A stretch of 45,012 nucleotides of DNA, taken from positions 1 to 45,012 of the forward strand of contig JAHHSG010000018.1 of NCBI GenBank assembly GCA_020025305.1, read 5' to 3'. The notes under the pieces were generated by a model. That model had not been told where the DNA came from and did not search any database. It saw only the letters and a list, made by a program, of their open reading frames with translations. Position numbers and translations under genes: made by a program. This stretch comes from Oscillospiraceae bacterium. GTDB lineage: Bacteria; Bacillota; Clostridia; Oscillospirales; Oscillospiraceae. Of this stretch, positions 1 through 8,259 are shown piece after piece (within the stretch, counting starts at the first letter, position 1; every line of letters starts with the position of its first letter).

Positions 1-95
1 GGGCTTTTTTCGAAGCTTTTCAAGTTCGTGTTAAAAAACTCTTTCACAGTGGTTCTTTTGTGGTCGGCTGCGCTGCTCTCGCAGACAGCTTTGTT

Positions 96-124
96 AGTAT
101 ACCTCCCCCGCACCCTTTTGTCAA
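96..124 (-). promoter_or_regulatory. Strong sigma-A promoter pointing out of the left edge (probably rRNA operon)
   Basis: Read on the minus strand, TTGACA (119-124) and TATACT (96-101) are separated by exactly 17 bp, with an A-rich stretch upstream that could act as an UP element. The transcript would run leftwards from about position 89 through a GC-rich hairpin (CTGC-TCTC-GCAG at 73-84) and a tract ending in a TTGAAAAGC-like segment near 17-25, which resembles rRNA leader sequence of clostridia. The transcribed gene lies outside the window, so the rRNA assignment is an inference from leader style. Confidence 0.6.
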
Positions 125-221
125 CTCTTTTTTCGCTTTTTCTCCTGTTTTTTTCAGTATTAGTACTTTCTACCAAAAGCCAGCCTTATGTCTGCCGTCT
201 CTTTGCCAGTTCCGTTCGTAA

Positions 222-250
222 TTGCTTCTCCCTGGCAGCTATGCTATACT
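222..250 (+). promoter_or_regulatory. Sigma-A promoter for the HAD phosphatase gene
   Basis: TTGCTT (222-227) and TATACT (245-250) lie 17 bp apart, about 30 bp upstream of the ATG at 280. The predicted start site is near 257, leaving a short leader that holds the AGGAG ribosome binding site. Confidence 0.65.
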
Positions 251-279
251 GATGAAAACACCACCAGGAGATTTATTCT

Positions 280-963
280 ATGATACACTATCCCAATTTA
301 CTTTTTGATGCCGATAACACCCTGTTTGATTTTGACGCTGCCAACCGTAATGCCTTTGCGCAGGTCTGCGCCTACTGCCAAATCCCTTACAATGAAGAAA
401 CCTATCAGTGCTACGAGTCCATCAATCAATCCTTATGGGAAGCCCTCCACCACGGCGAGGTCACGAAAGATTTTCTGGTGGTGGAACGTTTCCGCCGTTT
501 TCTGCCTCTTGTGAATGCAGACCGTGACCCTGCAGAGTGCAATCGCCGTCATCTGGCTCATTTAGGCCAGAGCACCGTATTACTCCCCCACGCTTTGGAG
601 ATTTGCCGTACACTGGCGCAGGATCACAAACTCTACATCGTCACCAACGCTGTGGCCTCAGTGCAAAAGCGCCGTCTGGAAGAAAGCTCTATCGCCCCCT
701 ATATTACCGCCGCTTTCATCTCTGAGGATGCAGGTGCTGCCAAACCAAGCAAGGCCTACTTTGACTATGTGTTTGCTCACATTCCTGATCTTACCACTGA
801 GAACGCCCTACTCATTGGTGACTCTCCTGCCAGCGACATCCTAGGCGCTAACAATGCAGGTCTCCCCTCCTGCTGGTATAACCCCAAGCACGAAACGCTG
901 CCGAGCGGTATTCACGCCGAATACGAGATCACTGATCTGCGGCAGCTGCTCGATATTGTATAA
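280..963 (+). CDS. HAD-superfamily hydrolase, YjjG/YfnB-type (deoxy)nucleotidase-like
   Basis: A soluble 227-residue HAD phosphatase. All four HAD motifs are visible: motif I with the nucleophile and acid pair D10 and D12 in LLFDADNTLFD, motif II T122 in IVTNA, motif III K155 in AAKPSK, and motif IV LLIGDSPASD with D181 and D186. A helical cap lies between residues 20 and 100. The motif I wording and the length fit the YjjG/YfnB branch, whose E. coli member dephosphorylates non-canonical pyrimidine nucleotides as a house-cleaning activity. The exact substrate cannot be read from sequence, and other small phosphate esters are possible. The start is fixed by AGGAG about 8 nt upstream of the ATG. 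A zinc-ribbon gene follows 39 bp later on the same strand and is probably co-transcribed. Confidence 0.85.
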   Translation: MIHYPNLLFDADNTLFDFDAANRNAFAQVCAYCQIPYNEETYQCYESINQSLWEALHHGEVTKDFLVVERFRRFLPLVNADRDPAECNRRHLAHLGQSTVLLPHALEICRTLAQDHKLYIVTNAVASVQKRRLEESSIAPYITAAFISEDAGAAKPSKAYFDYVFAHIPDLTTENALLIGDSPASDILGANNAGLPSCWYNPKHETLPSGIHAEYEITDLRQLLDIV

Positions 964-1002
964 TATAATAATAGGTACATCCTATACGAAGGAGGTTTTA
1001 TC

Positions 1003-1332
1003 ATGGCAAAGAAGCTCACCTGCCTGCGTTGCAGCAGTCAAATGCAGCACATCAAGCGCGCCAAGCTGCAGCTGGGTCAAACCGGCTGGATTTTAGGCGA
1101 CCTGCCCAATCTGATTGAGGGTGCTCTGGAGGTGGACATTGTCTGTTGCCCCACCTGCGCCAAGCTGGAGTTCTTCCGCTCTGACCGCTACGAGACCCAC
1201 ACCTTCGCCTTCTCCACCCGCGTACCAGCTGATATACCTCAGCGCACCTGCCCCGTATGCGGCACGCAGCACGACTTCGACTATCCCAAATGCCCGCTGT
1301 GCGGCTATGACTACTACGGCAGCAACGACTAA
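1003..1332 (+). CDS. Zinc-ribbon protein of unknown function
   Basis: A 109-residue protein with paired CxxC knuckles: C7/C10, C49/C52 (directly preceded by C48), C83/C86 and C97/C100. This is enough for two zinc ribbons flanking a central segment rich in hydrophobic and acidic residues. The N-terminal pair with the 'CLRC' opening and the C-terminal 'CPVCG...CPLCG' pair look like structural zinc sites, not a classical DNA-binding fold. Start choice is clear: GAAGGAGG sits 8 nt before the ATG. It lies in the same transcription unit as the upstream HAD phosphatase and ends at a strong terminator. I do not recognise a named function; nucleic-acid or protein binding are both possible. Confidence 0.75.
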   Translation: MAKKLTCLRCSSQMQHIKRAKLQLGQTGWILGDLPNLIEGALEVDIVCCPTCAKLEFFRSDRYETHTFAFSTRVPADIPQRTCPVCGTQHDFDYPKCPLCGYDYYGSND

Positions 1333-1338
1333 ATAAAA

Positions 1339-1369
1339 AGAGAACCGACACTGTCGGTTCTCTTTTTTT
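1339..1369. terminator. Bidirectional rho-independent terminator
   Basis: A near-perfect 12-bp stem (1339-1350 with 1352-1363) closes on a very tight loop, with A residues on the left and a T-run on the right. It can end the plus-strand HAD/zinc-ribbon unit and the minus-strand series that stops at 1388. Confidence 0.85.
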
Positions 1370-1387
1370 ATATTCTAATAGTATATC

Positions 1388-2215
1388 TCACAGGAACATT
1401 TCTATCTGGCCACGCCGGGTATACATCTCCTCTAACTCCGTCTTGTGGTAGAGATACCCCTCGTCGTCATAGTACTTCGCCCCGGTGGGACATCCCTTGA
1501 CGCAGGCGCCGCACTTGATGCAGGTGCCGGGCACAAGGGCGGGGTCCGTCGGATCAATGGCCCCCATGGGGCAGCGGGCCGCACAGACACCGCAGCGATT
1601 ACACCGCTGCAGGTCTGTTTTTGGTTTCACTTTTAAGATATTAATAAAGTTTCCGTGGCGATCTCTCGGCTTATAGTAGGGACGGAGCGGCTCCTCACCC
1701 GGTACTGCGATCGGCTCTCCCGGCACAGCAGGCAGTGTCTGGACTTTCCTCGCCACCGCCTCGCCAAAGCCCTCTATGAGCGCCATATCCTCCGCATCCG
1801 GGCGTCCTGCCCCCAGCGTATAGGAGAAGGAATGTTCCCCTACAAGGGCCGCTGCGGCAATGCAGGCAAAATGATTCTCCTGCAGAAGGTTGCGCAGTTC
1901 GATCAGCGCATCATCATAGTTTCGATTTCCAAAGAGCACCACCGGCACGGTCAATGCATCCCCGCCCTGCAGTTTCTCCCGTAAATAGGGCAGCAGCACA
2001 TTGGGAACACGCCCGGCATATACGGGCGTACCGAAAAACACCAGATCATCCAGAGAAAAACACAGCGTGTTTTCCCGTTCACCAGGCAGGGTAAAACTCA
2101 CTGCTTCCCACGGCAGCCGCAGTTTCTTTGCCGCCGCCTCTGCCATGTGGCACACGGCCTTTTTTGTAGTGCCGGTACCACTGAAATAGACAGCCCATAC
2201 TTTTCTGGGGTACAT
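1388..2215 (-). CDS. EFR1-type flavodoxin-ferredoxin fusion (electron carrier)
   Basis: A 275-residue protein that fuses an N-terminal flavodoxin-like domain to a C-terminal two-cluster ferredoxin. The FMN phosphate loop is SGTGTTKKA (residues 12-20), and TPVYAGRVP near residue 65 continues the flavodoxin pattern. Two complete 4Fe-4S motifs follow: C205-x2-C208-x2-C211-x3-C215 and C232-x2-C235-x2-C238-x3-C242. Such fusions are annotated as EFR1-family ferrodoxins in anaerobes and are expected to shuttle electrons in the cytosol; the partner is unknown. An ATG eight codons upstream is open, but AAGGAGG at 2224-2230 sits 8 nt before the ATG at 2215, so that start is preferred. It is the last gene of the long minus-strand series. 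Confidence 0.88.
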   Translation of the reverse strand: MYPRKVWAVYFSGTGTTKKAVCHMAEAAAKKLRLPWEAVSFTLPGERENTLCFSLDDLVFFGTPVYAGRVPNVLLPYLREKLQGGDALTVPVVLFGNRNYDDALIELRNLLQENHFACIAAAALVGEHSFSYTLGAGRPDAEDMALIEGFGEAVARKVQTLPAVPGEPIAVPGEEPLRPYYKPRDRHGNFINILKVKPKTDLQRCNRCGVCAARCPMGAIDPTDPALVPGTCIKCGACVKGCPTGAKYYDDEGYLYHKTELEEMYTRRGQIEMFL

Positions 2216-2228
2216 ATACTCCGCCTCC

Positions 2229-2438
2229 TTACAGCGCAAAGTCCTCCTGCTTCAGCTTCTCCGTCTCCAACTTCATGGGCCGCGGCGGCACACGCCGCAG
2301 CGGGTCATAGTGAAAACTGCGGCAGTGATATCCGGCGGAAACAATGCCCCGCTTGACACAAGCCACCTCTTCATCGTTGATCTGACTTCCCTTGGCGCAA
2401 TAAGCGCAGCGGGGCTCAATCTTCTTACGAAACAGCAT
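2229..2438 (-). CDS. Small four-cysteine protein, conserved hypothetical
   Basis: A basic 69-residue protein with C11-x2-C14, C27 and C39, a spacing that could hold one zinc ion or an Fe-S cluster. The C-terminal third is charged and probably flexible. A longer open frame extends upstream to 2594 but runs antisense-like through clpE coding sequence in another frame. The ATG at 2438 has a GAGAGG ribosome binding site, and the start lies 13 bp after the clpE stop. I recall similar short proteins beside clostridial genes, but no function is known. It is sandwiched between clpE and the flavodoxin-ferredoxin gene, 13 bp from each. Confidence 0.7.
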   Translation of the reverse strand: MLFRKKIEPRCAYCAKGSQINDEEVACVKRGIVSAGYHCRSFHYDPLRRVPPRPMKLETEKLKQEDFAL

Positions 2439-2451
2439 GGTGCCTCTCCTC

Positions 2452-4788
2452 TCAAAGCGTGTAAAGCTTGATCTGTCCGTCCTCCACGGTGGCCTTGATG
2501 TGCGTAACAGGATGATCATAACTGTCGATAATGCAGCTTGCCATCTGATCTTCAAGATCCTTCTGGATCGTGCGGCGAAGATTGCGGGCTCCATAGGTGG
2601 CGGAATAAGACTTGTGTACCAGATGCTTCACCAGTTCGTCATCATAGGTGAAGGTATAGCCCTTCTCTTGGAGAGAATCCCGCAGCTCGTCAAGCATAAT
2701 CCGGGCAATATCGTGGAAATTCTCCTCGCTGAGACGATGAAAGTAGACGATCTCATCCACACGGTTGATAAACTCCGGTCGCAGAAACTCCTGCAGCGCG
2801 CGCATCACACGCTCCTTATCCTGCTCCCCGGCACTGCGACCAAAGCCTACGCTGGCCGTGCCGCGGTCGGAGCCTGCATTGGAAGTCATAACAATGACCG
2901 TATTTTCAAAATTCACCTTGCGCCCGTGGGCATCGCTGATCTCACCGTCGTCCAGAATCTGCAGCAGCACATTCAAAACGTCGGGATGGGCCTTCTCAAT
3001 CTCATCAAAGAGCACCACGGAATAAGGCTTACGGCGAATTTTCTCCGTCAGCTGCCCCGCTTCATCGTAGCCCACATAGCCGGGAGGCGAACCAACGATG
3101 CGAGAGACGGAGTGTTTCTCCATAAATTCGGACATATCCAGTCGGATAAGCGCCTCGGGCGCATTGAAGAGATCATCTGCCAGCTGTTTAACCAGCTCCG
3201 TTTTACCTACGCCCGTGGACCCCACAAAGATAAAGCTGACCGGTTTATGCTTAGGCGAAATGCCCACCCGGTTGCGGCGGATGGCGGCAGAGACAGCGTG
3301 GATTGCCTCGTCCTGTCCCACAATATGCTTTTTCAGGCGCAGTTCCAGTTCAGACAGACGCTTAAACTCCTCTTCACGGATGCGGCTGGCAGGGATTTTG
3401 GTCCACATTTCAATAACGCGGGCAATATTTTCCATGGTCAGCTCCGGCACACCCTTAGCTTCCAGTTCCGTCAGTTCCTGCTGCAAGCGCATCTCTTGGC
3501 TGCGCAGCTCCGCAATGCGGGCATAGCGCTGTTCCTGCTCCTCCTGCGAGGGCTCCTCCCCCTCCGGTGCCTGCACATTCATCAGCGTATCCCGTTCAAA
3601 GGTCACATTCTCCAAATCACGCTGCAGCTCCATGCGGCGATTGATGTCCGCATCGTGGAGGTTGAGATCAGAGCAGGCCTCGTCAATGAGATCGATGGCC
3701 TTGTCGGGGAGGAAACGGTCGGTGATGTAACGCTCACTCAGGCTCACCGCCTGACGCAGCACACCTTCCGGAATGCGAACGCCATGGAAATTCTCGTAGT
3801 AGTGGGCAATTCCCTTGAGGATCTTCAGCGTATCCTCCATGTTGGGCTCGTTCACCGTGACTGGCTGGAAGCGACGCTCCAGCGCCGTGTCCTTTTCGAT
3901 ATGCTTGCGATACTCATTGAACGTGGTGGCTCCAATCACCTGAATCTCACCACGGGACAGTGCGGGTTTGAGGATATTGGCAGCGTTCATACTGCCCTCG
4001 GCATCGCCGGCACCCACAATATTATGAACCTCATCAATCACAAGGATGATATTGCCCAGCTTGCGGATCTCCTCAATAAGGCCTTTCATGCGGCTTTCAA
4101 ACTGTCCCCGGAACTGAGTACCGGCCACCAAAGCCGTCAAGTCCAGCAAATAGACCACTTTATCCCGCAGCTTAAAAGGCACTTCCCCAGCCACGATACG
4201 CTGTGCCAAGCCCTCGGCAATGGCTGTCTTTCCTACGCCTGGCTCACCAATAAGGCAGGGATTGTTTTTCTGGCGGCGATTGAGAATCTGCACCACCCGC
4301 TCTATCTCCTCGTCACGGCCAATCACCGCATCCAGCTTACCCTCTTGGGCACGCTGGCTCAAGTTGATACAGTAGTTGTCCAAAAACTTATGTTTCTTCT
4401 CTCCTTTGCGGCGCTCCTCACGCCCCTTACTGCCCGATGCATCGTCTCTCTTCTCGGCCGGAGTTCCCGCACCTCCAAAAAGACGGTTGAGGAAGGGGAA
4501 GGTCGCCGTCTTACCGCTCTCCTCATCATCTTCATCGAAGTCGTCCTCATGCAGTGCTTCCATTTCCTCAGCACCGCCGAAAGCCTGCATCATTTCCGAA
4601 TTAAGCCCCTCCAGATCCTCCGGAGTAATGCCCATTCGGCGCATCATATCTTCTACCTGCGGCAGCTTTAGCTCCGCAGCACACTTCAGGCACAGACCCT
4701 CGTTGACGGCCTCGCCCTTCTCGTTCATTCTGGAAATGAACACCACTGCTACATTTTTCTTACATCTGGAACAAAGAGTCGGTTGCAT
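2452..4788 (-). CDS. clpE: ClpE-like ATP-dependent Clp protease unfoldase
   Basis: A 778-residue AAA+ HSP100 protein that unfolds substrates for ClpP. It begins with a zinc finger (C6, C9, C33, C36) in place of the ClpC double Clp-N domain, which is the ClpE arrangement. An acidic linker (about residues 80-130) follows. The first AAA domain has Walker A GEPGVGKT (181-188) and Walker B IDEVHN (251-256). A coiled middle segment spans about 380-450. The second AAA domain has Walker A GSTGVGKT (523-530), pore loop GYVGYD (570-575) and Walker B LFDEIEKAH (593-601). A VGF tripeptide at 647-649 is the likely ClpP-binding loop. ClpE is usually heat- and stress-induced, but no CtsR operator or ctsR/mcsAB genes are visible here. 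The start is supported by GGAGGG upstream. A 744-codon antisense frame lies across the gene and is taken as a composition artefact. Confidence 0.92.
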   Translation of the reverse strand: MQPTLCSRCKKNVAVVFISRMNEKGEAVNEGLCLKCAAELKLPQVEDMMRRMGITPEDLEGLNSEMMQAFGGAEEMEALHEDDFDEDDEESGKTATFPFLNRLFGGAGTPAEKRDDASGSKGREERRKGEKKHKFLDNYCINLSQRAQEGKLDAVIGRDEEIERVVQILNRRQKNNPCLIGEPGVGKTAIAEGLAQRIVAGEVPFKLRDKVVYLLDLTALVAGTQFRGQFESRMKGLIEEIRKLGNIILVIDEVHNIVGAGDAEGSMNAANILKPALSRGEIQVIGATTFNEYRKHIEKDTALERRFQPVTVNEPNMEDTLKILKGIAHYYENFHGVRIPEGVLRQAVSLSERYITDRFLPDKAIDLIDEACSDLNLHDADINRRMELQRDLENVTFERDTLMNVQAPEGEEPSQEEQEQRYARIAELRSQEMRLQQELTELEAKGVPELTMENIARVIEMWTKIPASRIREEEFKRLSELELRLKKHIVGQDEAIHAVSAAIRRNRVGISPKHKPVSFIFVGSTGVGKTELVKQLADDLFNAPEALIRLDMSEFMEKHSVSRIVGSPPGYVGYDEAGQLTEKIRRKPYSVVLFDEIEKAHPDVLNVLLQILDDGEISDAHGRKVNFENTVIVMTSNAGSDRGTASVGFGRSAGEQDKERVMRALQEFLRPEFINRVDEIVYFHRLSEENFHDIARIMLDELRDSLQEKGYTFTYDDELVKHLVHKSYSATYGARNLRRTIQKDLEDQMASCIIDSYDHPVTHIKATVEDGQIKLYTL

Positions 4789-4842
4789 GGTTTCCCTCCG
4801 TATCTGGGTATTTCGATCTCATCGATTTAGTTATCTGTTTAT

Positions 4843-5484
4843 TTATAGAGATGTGAGCAAGCTGATGGGGCTGTTCTCGGCAAAGAACTTCAGTACCGGG
4901 GATGATGCCAGCATCTCCTGTGTCAGCAGCCAGTCAAAACGCAGCATCAGCCACACCGCTAAGAATGTTAAAAGTGCGCCCCACACGAGGCCGAGCGCTC
5001 CGCCGCCAATGCAGTTGAGCATATGAAGCCCCGGCAGCCGTGTCATGAGTTGCAATGGCTTCATGGCCAACCACAAGACAATGAGGAATAGCACAAACGA
5101 TATAAAGTAGACCAGCGCGTAAGCTACGGATTGTGCCACGCTCTCTGTCACAGCGTTGAGGAGCGACATTCCTGTTTGTGCGGCCTTGTCCATGATCTCC
5201 TCTGCCATCTTCTGCAGGTTCGTACCGGAAAAGTGAAACTTTTCCAGCATACTTCCCACGTCCGAAGTACTGCTCTGAAGAAGTTTCTCATGGATACTCT
5301 CTTCCATCATAGGGCCGATCCACTCCGCTACCGACGGAGCCAGCGCATCCGCCACCAGTGAGGCGCCAAAGAAAGCCGCCACCACGATAATAACGCCGGC
5401 CAAACTTTGCAGCAGCCCCCGGTACGCACCGATCACTGTGCACAACACCAGCACTCCCAGGATAATGATATCTATCATAATCAT
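4843..5484 (-). CDS. CvpA family membrane protein
   Basis: A 213-residue integral membrane protein opening with the typical CvpA segment, a first helix followed by GAYRGLLQSLAG. Four membrane helices can be placed at about residues 3-20, 25-45, 120-145 and 165-185, with a long loop around 60-115. CvpA proteins were named for colicin V production, but in Gram-positive bacteria the role is unclear; links to envelope homeostasis are general knowledge only. Two in-frame ATGs (5484 and 5478) share the GGAAAGG region; the outer one is listed. It lies 12 bp downstream of the DUF5711 gene and 54 bp upstream of clpE. Confidence 0.82.
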   Translation of the reverse strand: MIMIDIIILGVLVLCTVIGAYRGLLQSLAGVIIVVAAFFGASLVADALAPSVAEWIGPMMEESIHEKLLQSSTSDVGSMLEKFHFSGTNLQKMAEEIMDKAAQTGMSLLNAVTESVAQSVAYALVYFISFVLFLIVLWLAMKPLQLMTRLPGLHMLNCIGGGALGLVWGALLTFLAVWLMLRFDWLLTQEMLASSPVLKFFAENSPISLLTSL

Positions 5485-5496
5485 CCTTTCCCGTCC

Positions 5497-6684
5497 TTAG
5501 GGCAAATAAAGACTTGCCGACTCGGCACCCACCAACAGCGCACTGCCGTCCTCACGCATCAAAACCTCTTTTGCAAAGCTCACGTCATCCAGCTGTGCGC
5601 ATATATTCAACTTCTTGTCATAGATGGTCAGTGCATCACTTCGAAGCACCGCCACATACTTTCCGGCGGCATCAACGGCCAACACCTCACCGCCCATATC
5701 TACCCTGCCGATCAGTTCTCCGTGATCCGACACGGTCACCAGCTGTGTTTCACCGCCGGATTTATATCGGCCCAGTACCACGGCAGCATAGCCGTCACCA
5801 CGCAGGCTGCAGCGACGCAAATAGGTGTCTTCAAAGTCAAAAAACGCCTTTTGTTCTCCGTCCTTGCCCACAAAGAATAATCCGTCCTCTGCCACGGCGC
5901 AGTAGTTGCTGCCCACCACACGGATGTCATAGACGGCCCCCCCGGGCAGCTGACAGTTGGCCTGTGGCTCGGTGCTGTCCATGCGATAGAGCACCACTGT
6001 GCTTGCAAAACTTCCCTCCGCTTCGCCCATCGTCACAACAGCGATCTGGTTTCCGTCCTCCTGCACTGCCGCCGTCATCAAAAAGCGGTCTGAGGATTTG
6101 AACTCAAAACGTAATGCACCCTTACTGTCATAGACACTGACCGCCGCCTTATATCCCTTTTTTCCGGCGGTCACAACCAAGTCACCCCGTCCATTGAGGG
6201 AACAGTCTAAGATTTCACCATCCGTCTCCAGCTTGCGCACCAAGCCCTTGGTGTTGAGGAGATAGACCTCACGCCCGCCGATATCGTAGACCGCCGCCAA
6301 AGTACCGTTATCGGTGACGGCAGCTTTGTGAAACTTCACATCGGTGTGATAGATCTCTTGCCCGCTCTCGCTCAGTATGGTCACATGATGCTGAGAGGTC
6401 AGAATCAGGCTGCCATTCAGATAGGTGCACCTCTGGTCTTTCTGCGCGGCATAGTTGTAGAGTAATGCACAGCCGTTTTCATCCTTTTTTGCCTGCGCGT
6501 AGATAACACTGCGGCGCAGCCCATCAAAGGCGGTAGAGTCCCACAGCGCTGCGCACGCCACCACAAGCAGGACCACGGCTGCCCCGATAGCCAGTGTCTT
6601 CCAACGGCGACGATAGTCCTTTTTTGCAATTCTCTTGGGGGGTTCCTCTTGGGGATTGCCCCGCCGAAATTCCATTCTATCCAT
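5497..6684 (-). CDS. DUF5711 family membrane-anchored beta-propeller protein
   Basis: A 395-residue protein with a basic cytoplasmic N-terminus (about residues 1-30), one membrane helix (about 32-52) and a large outer domain built of repeated beta strands resembling a PQQ-like propeller (repeating patterns such as LLNTKGL, SVYDSKGAL and IYDKKLNI). This organisation matches the DUF5711 family of Firmicutes; function is not established. The start is placed at 6684 because the ATG overlaps the truA stop as ATGGATAG and a GAGGATGAG ribosome binding site lies about 7 nt upstream, so translation is probably coupled to truA. Upstream in-frame ATGs are less well placed. Confidence 0.8.
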   Translation of the reverse strand: MDRMEFRRGNPQEEPPKRIAKKDYRRRWKTLAIGAAVVLLVVACAALWDSTAFDGLRRSVIYAQAKKDENGCALLYNYAAQKDQRCTYLNGSLILTSQHHVTILSESGQEIYHTDVKFHKAAVTDNGTLAAVYDIGGREVYLLNTKGLVRKLETDGEILDCSLNGRGDLVVTAGKKGYKAAVSVYDSKGALRFEFKSSDRFLMTAAVQEDGNQIAVVTMGEAEGSFASTVVLYRMDSTEPQANCQLPGGAVYDIRVVGSNYCAVAEDGLFFVGKDGEQKAFFDFEDTYLRRCSLRGDGYAAVVLGRYKSGGETQLVTVSDHGELIGRVDMGGEVLAVDAAGKYVAVLRSDALTIYDKKLNICAQLDDVSFAKEVLMREDGSALLVGAESASLYLP

Positions 6685-7432
6685 TGAGCCGCTCATCCTC
6701 ATACCACACATGCGTCATGTACAGTCCCCCAGGCGGTGCAGTTGGTCCCGCCAGCGTCCGATTGCCGGAGTCCAAAATAGCGGGGATCTCCTCCGGCCGC
6801 AGCTTCCCCTCCGCCGCATAGAGTACGGTTCCCGTAATGGCCCGTACCATATTATACAAAAATCCATTGGCACATACCTTCAATTCCAGCAGATCCCCTC
6901 GCCGCTCCACACGGCAGTAGTGGATGGTACGCACCGTGCTTTTGACGTTGGTGCCGACAGAGCGCACCGCCGCAAAGTCGTGGGTTCCCTCGAACATGCG
7001 GGCGGCCTGATCCATGACAGCCTCATCCAGGTGCTTGGGATAGAAGTAGGCGCGGTTGACGTAGAAGGGATTTTTGATCCGGGAATTATAAATGCGGTAG
7101 GTATATTCTTTCTTGATGCACGAGCCGATGGCATTAAAGTCCTCCGCCACCTCGTAAGCCGCCTTCACTGCAATATCCTCTGGGATATGCGTGTTGACAG
7201 CAAAGGGAATGCGATCGACAGGAATGCGGGAACTAGTATGAAAATTCGCCACATAGTACTCGGCATGGACTCCGGCATCGGTGCGCCCGCAGCCCACACA
7301 CTTGATTTTCTCCCCGCACACCATAGAAAGCCCTTTTTCCAATGTCTCAGCTACGGTAACTTCCTTTTTCTGCACCTGCCAGCCGTGGTAGGCTGACCCA
7401 TTGTACATCAAGACCAGTGCAATATTTCTCAT
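6677..7432 (-). CDS. truA: tRNA pseudouridine synthase A
   Basis: A 251-residue TruA, which converts uridines 38-40 in the anticodon stem-loop of tRNAs to pseudouridine. The catalytic aspartate is D52 in the family motif GRTDAGVHA, and the later motif FLYNMVRAI (about residues 185-195), which contacts the substrate, is intact. Length is normal. AGGAAAGG lies 6 nt before the ATG. The gene follows ecfT by 20 bp, an arrangement widely seen in Firmicutes, where the ecfA-ecfA-ecfT-truA series follows ribosomal protein genes. No ribosomal protein genes are present here. Confidence 0.96.
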   Translation of the reverse strand: MRNIALVLMYNGSAYHGWQVQKKEVTVAETLEKGLSMVCGEKIKCVGCGRTDAGVHAEYYVANFHTSSRIPVDRIPFAVNTHIPEDIAVKAAYEVAEDFNAIGSCIKKEYTYRIYNSRIKNPFYVNRAYFYPKHLDEAVMDQAARMFEGTHDFAAVRSVGTNVKSTVRTIHYCRVERRGDLLELKVCANGFLYNMVRAITGTVLYAAEGKLRPEEIPAILDSGNRTLAGPTAPPGGLYMTHVWYEDERLNG

Positions 7433-7452
7433 GGTCTGCCTTTCCTGTTTTT

Positions 7453-8259
7453 TTAAATTCCGAAATGCTTCAATAGAAAAATTCCTGCCACCACTGCGGC
7501 AAAGGCCAGAATCACCAGTATATCCGCTTTCTTATAGCGCAGCACATGCAGCGCCGTGCGTCCCTCTCCGCCGTGATAGCAGCGGCACTCCATGGCGGTC
7601 GCCAGTTCATCGGCACGGCGGAATGCGCTGATAAAAAGGGGCACCAAAATGGGAATGAGAGCCTTGGCTCTCTGCAAAAGACTTCCCGACTCAAAATCAG
7701 CCCCCCGCGCCTTCTGTGCGGACATAATCTTATCCGTCTCCTCGATGAGGGTGGGAATAAAGCGCAGAGCAATAGACATCATCATGGCCAGTTCATGCAC
7801 CGGCAAGCGCAGCTTTTTCAGCGGCGAGAGCAGGTTCTCCAAGCCATCCGTCAGCTGAATGGGGCTGGTCGTATACGTCACCAGGAAGGTTCCCATAATC
7901 AGCATCACGATGCGCAGCACCATGAAAATAGCGGTGCGGACGCCCTCGTAGGTAATGCGGCTTAAAATCCAGCCTTCTCCCAACGGCGTTCCGCCGGTAA
8001 AGAAGAGGTTCATCACCGCCGTAAAAGCAATAATGAAATAGATCGGCTTCAGACCGCGGGTCAGTGCCTTCATCTGCACATGGGAGGCGAGAATACACAC
8101 CGCCAGCAGTGCTGCCACAACAATATAACTCACGATGCCCTTAGCTGCAAACAGTGCCACCACATAGAGCACCACCGCCAGCAGCTTTGTCCGGGGATCC
8201 AAACGGTGGACGATGGTATTTCCCGGGAAATACTGTCCCAGCGTAATATCTTTAAGCAT
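7453..8259 (-). CDS. ecfT: ECF transporter transmembrane protein EcfT
   Basis: A 268-residue integral membrane protein with about five to six helices that couples the two ATPases to exchangeable substrate-binding S components. Coupling motifs that dock on the ATPases are present: KARGAD near residue 173 and a second arginine motif MECRCYHGG near 215, in which the usual ARG/RG is a C-R-C variant. Its start overlaps the end of the upstream ATPase gene by 8 bp (8252-8259), indicating translational coupling. No S component lies nearby, which fits a shared (group II) energising module. Confidence 0.93.
   Translation of the reverse strand: MLKDITLGQYFPGNTIVHRLDPRTKLLAVVLYVVALFAAKGIVSYIVVAALLAVCILASHVQMKALTRGLKPIYFIIAFTAVMNLFFTGGTPLGEGWILSRITYEGVRTAIFMVLRIVMLIMGTFLVTYTTSPIQLTDGLENLLSPLKKLRLPVHELAMMMSIALRFIPTLIEETDKIMSAQKARGADFESGSLLQRAKALIPILVPLFISAFRRADELATAMECRCYHGGEGRTALHVLRYKKADILVILAFAAVVAGIFLLKHFGI

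Noticed and set aside
28..252. 74-residue hydrophobic open frame at the left edge (+)
   Set aside because: It runs antisense through the strong minus-strand promoter and leader and through the next plus-strand promoter, has no ribosome binding site, and its hydrophobicity comes from T-rich sequence.
2437..4671. 744-residue open frame antisense to clpE
   Set aside because: The amino acid pattern has no domain logic and mirrors clpE codon usage; clpE itself is a full-length, motif-complete gene.
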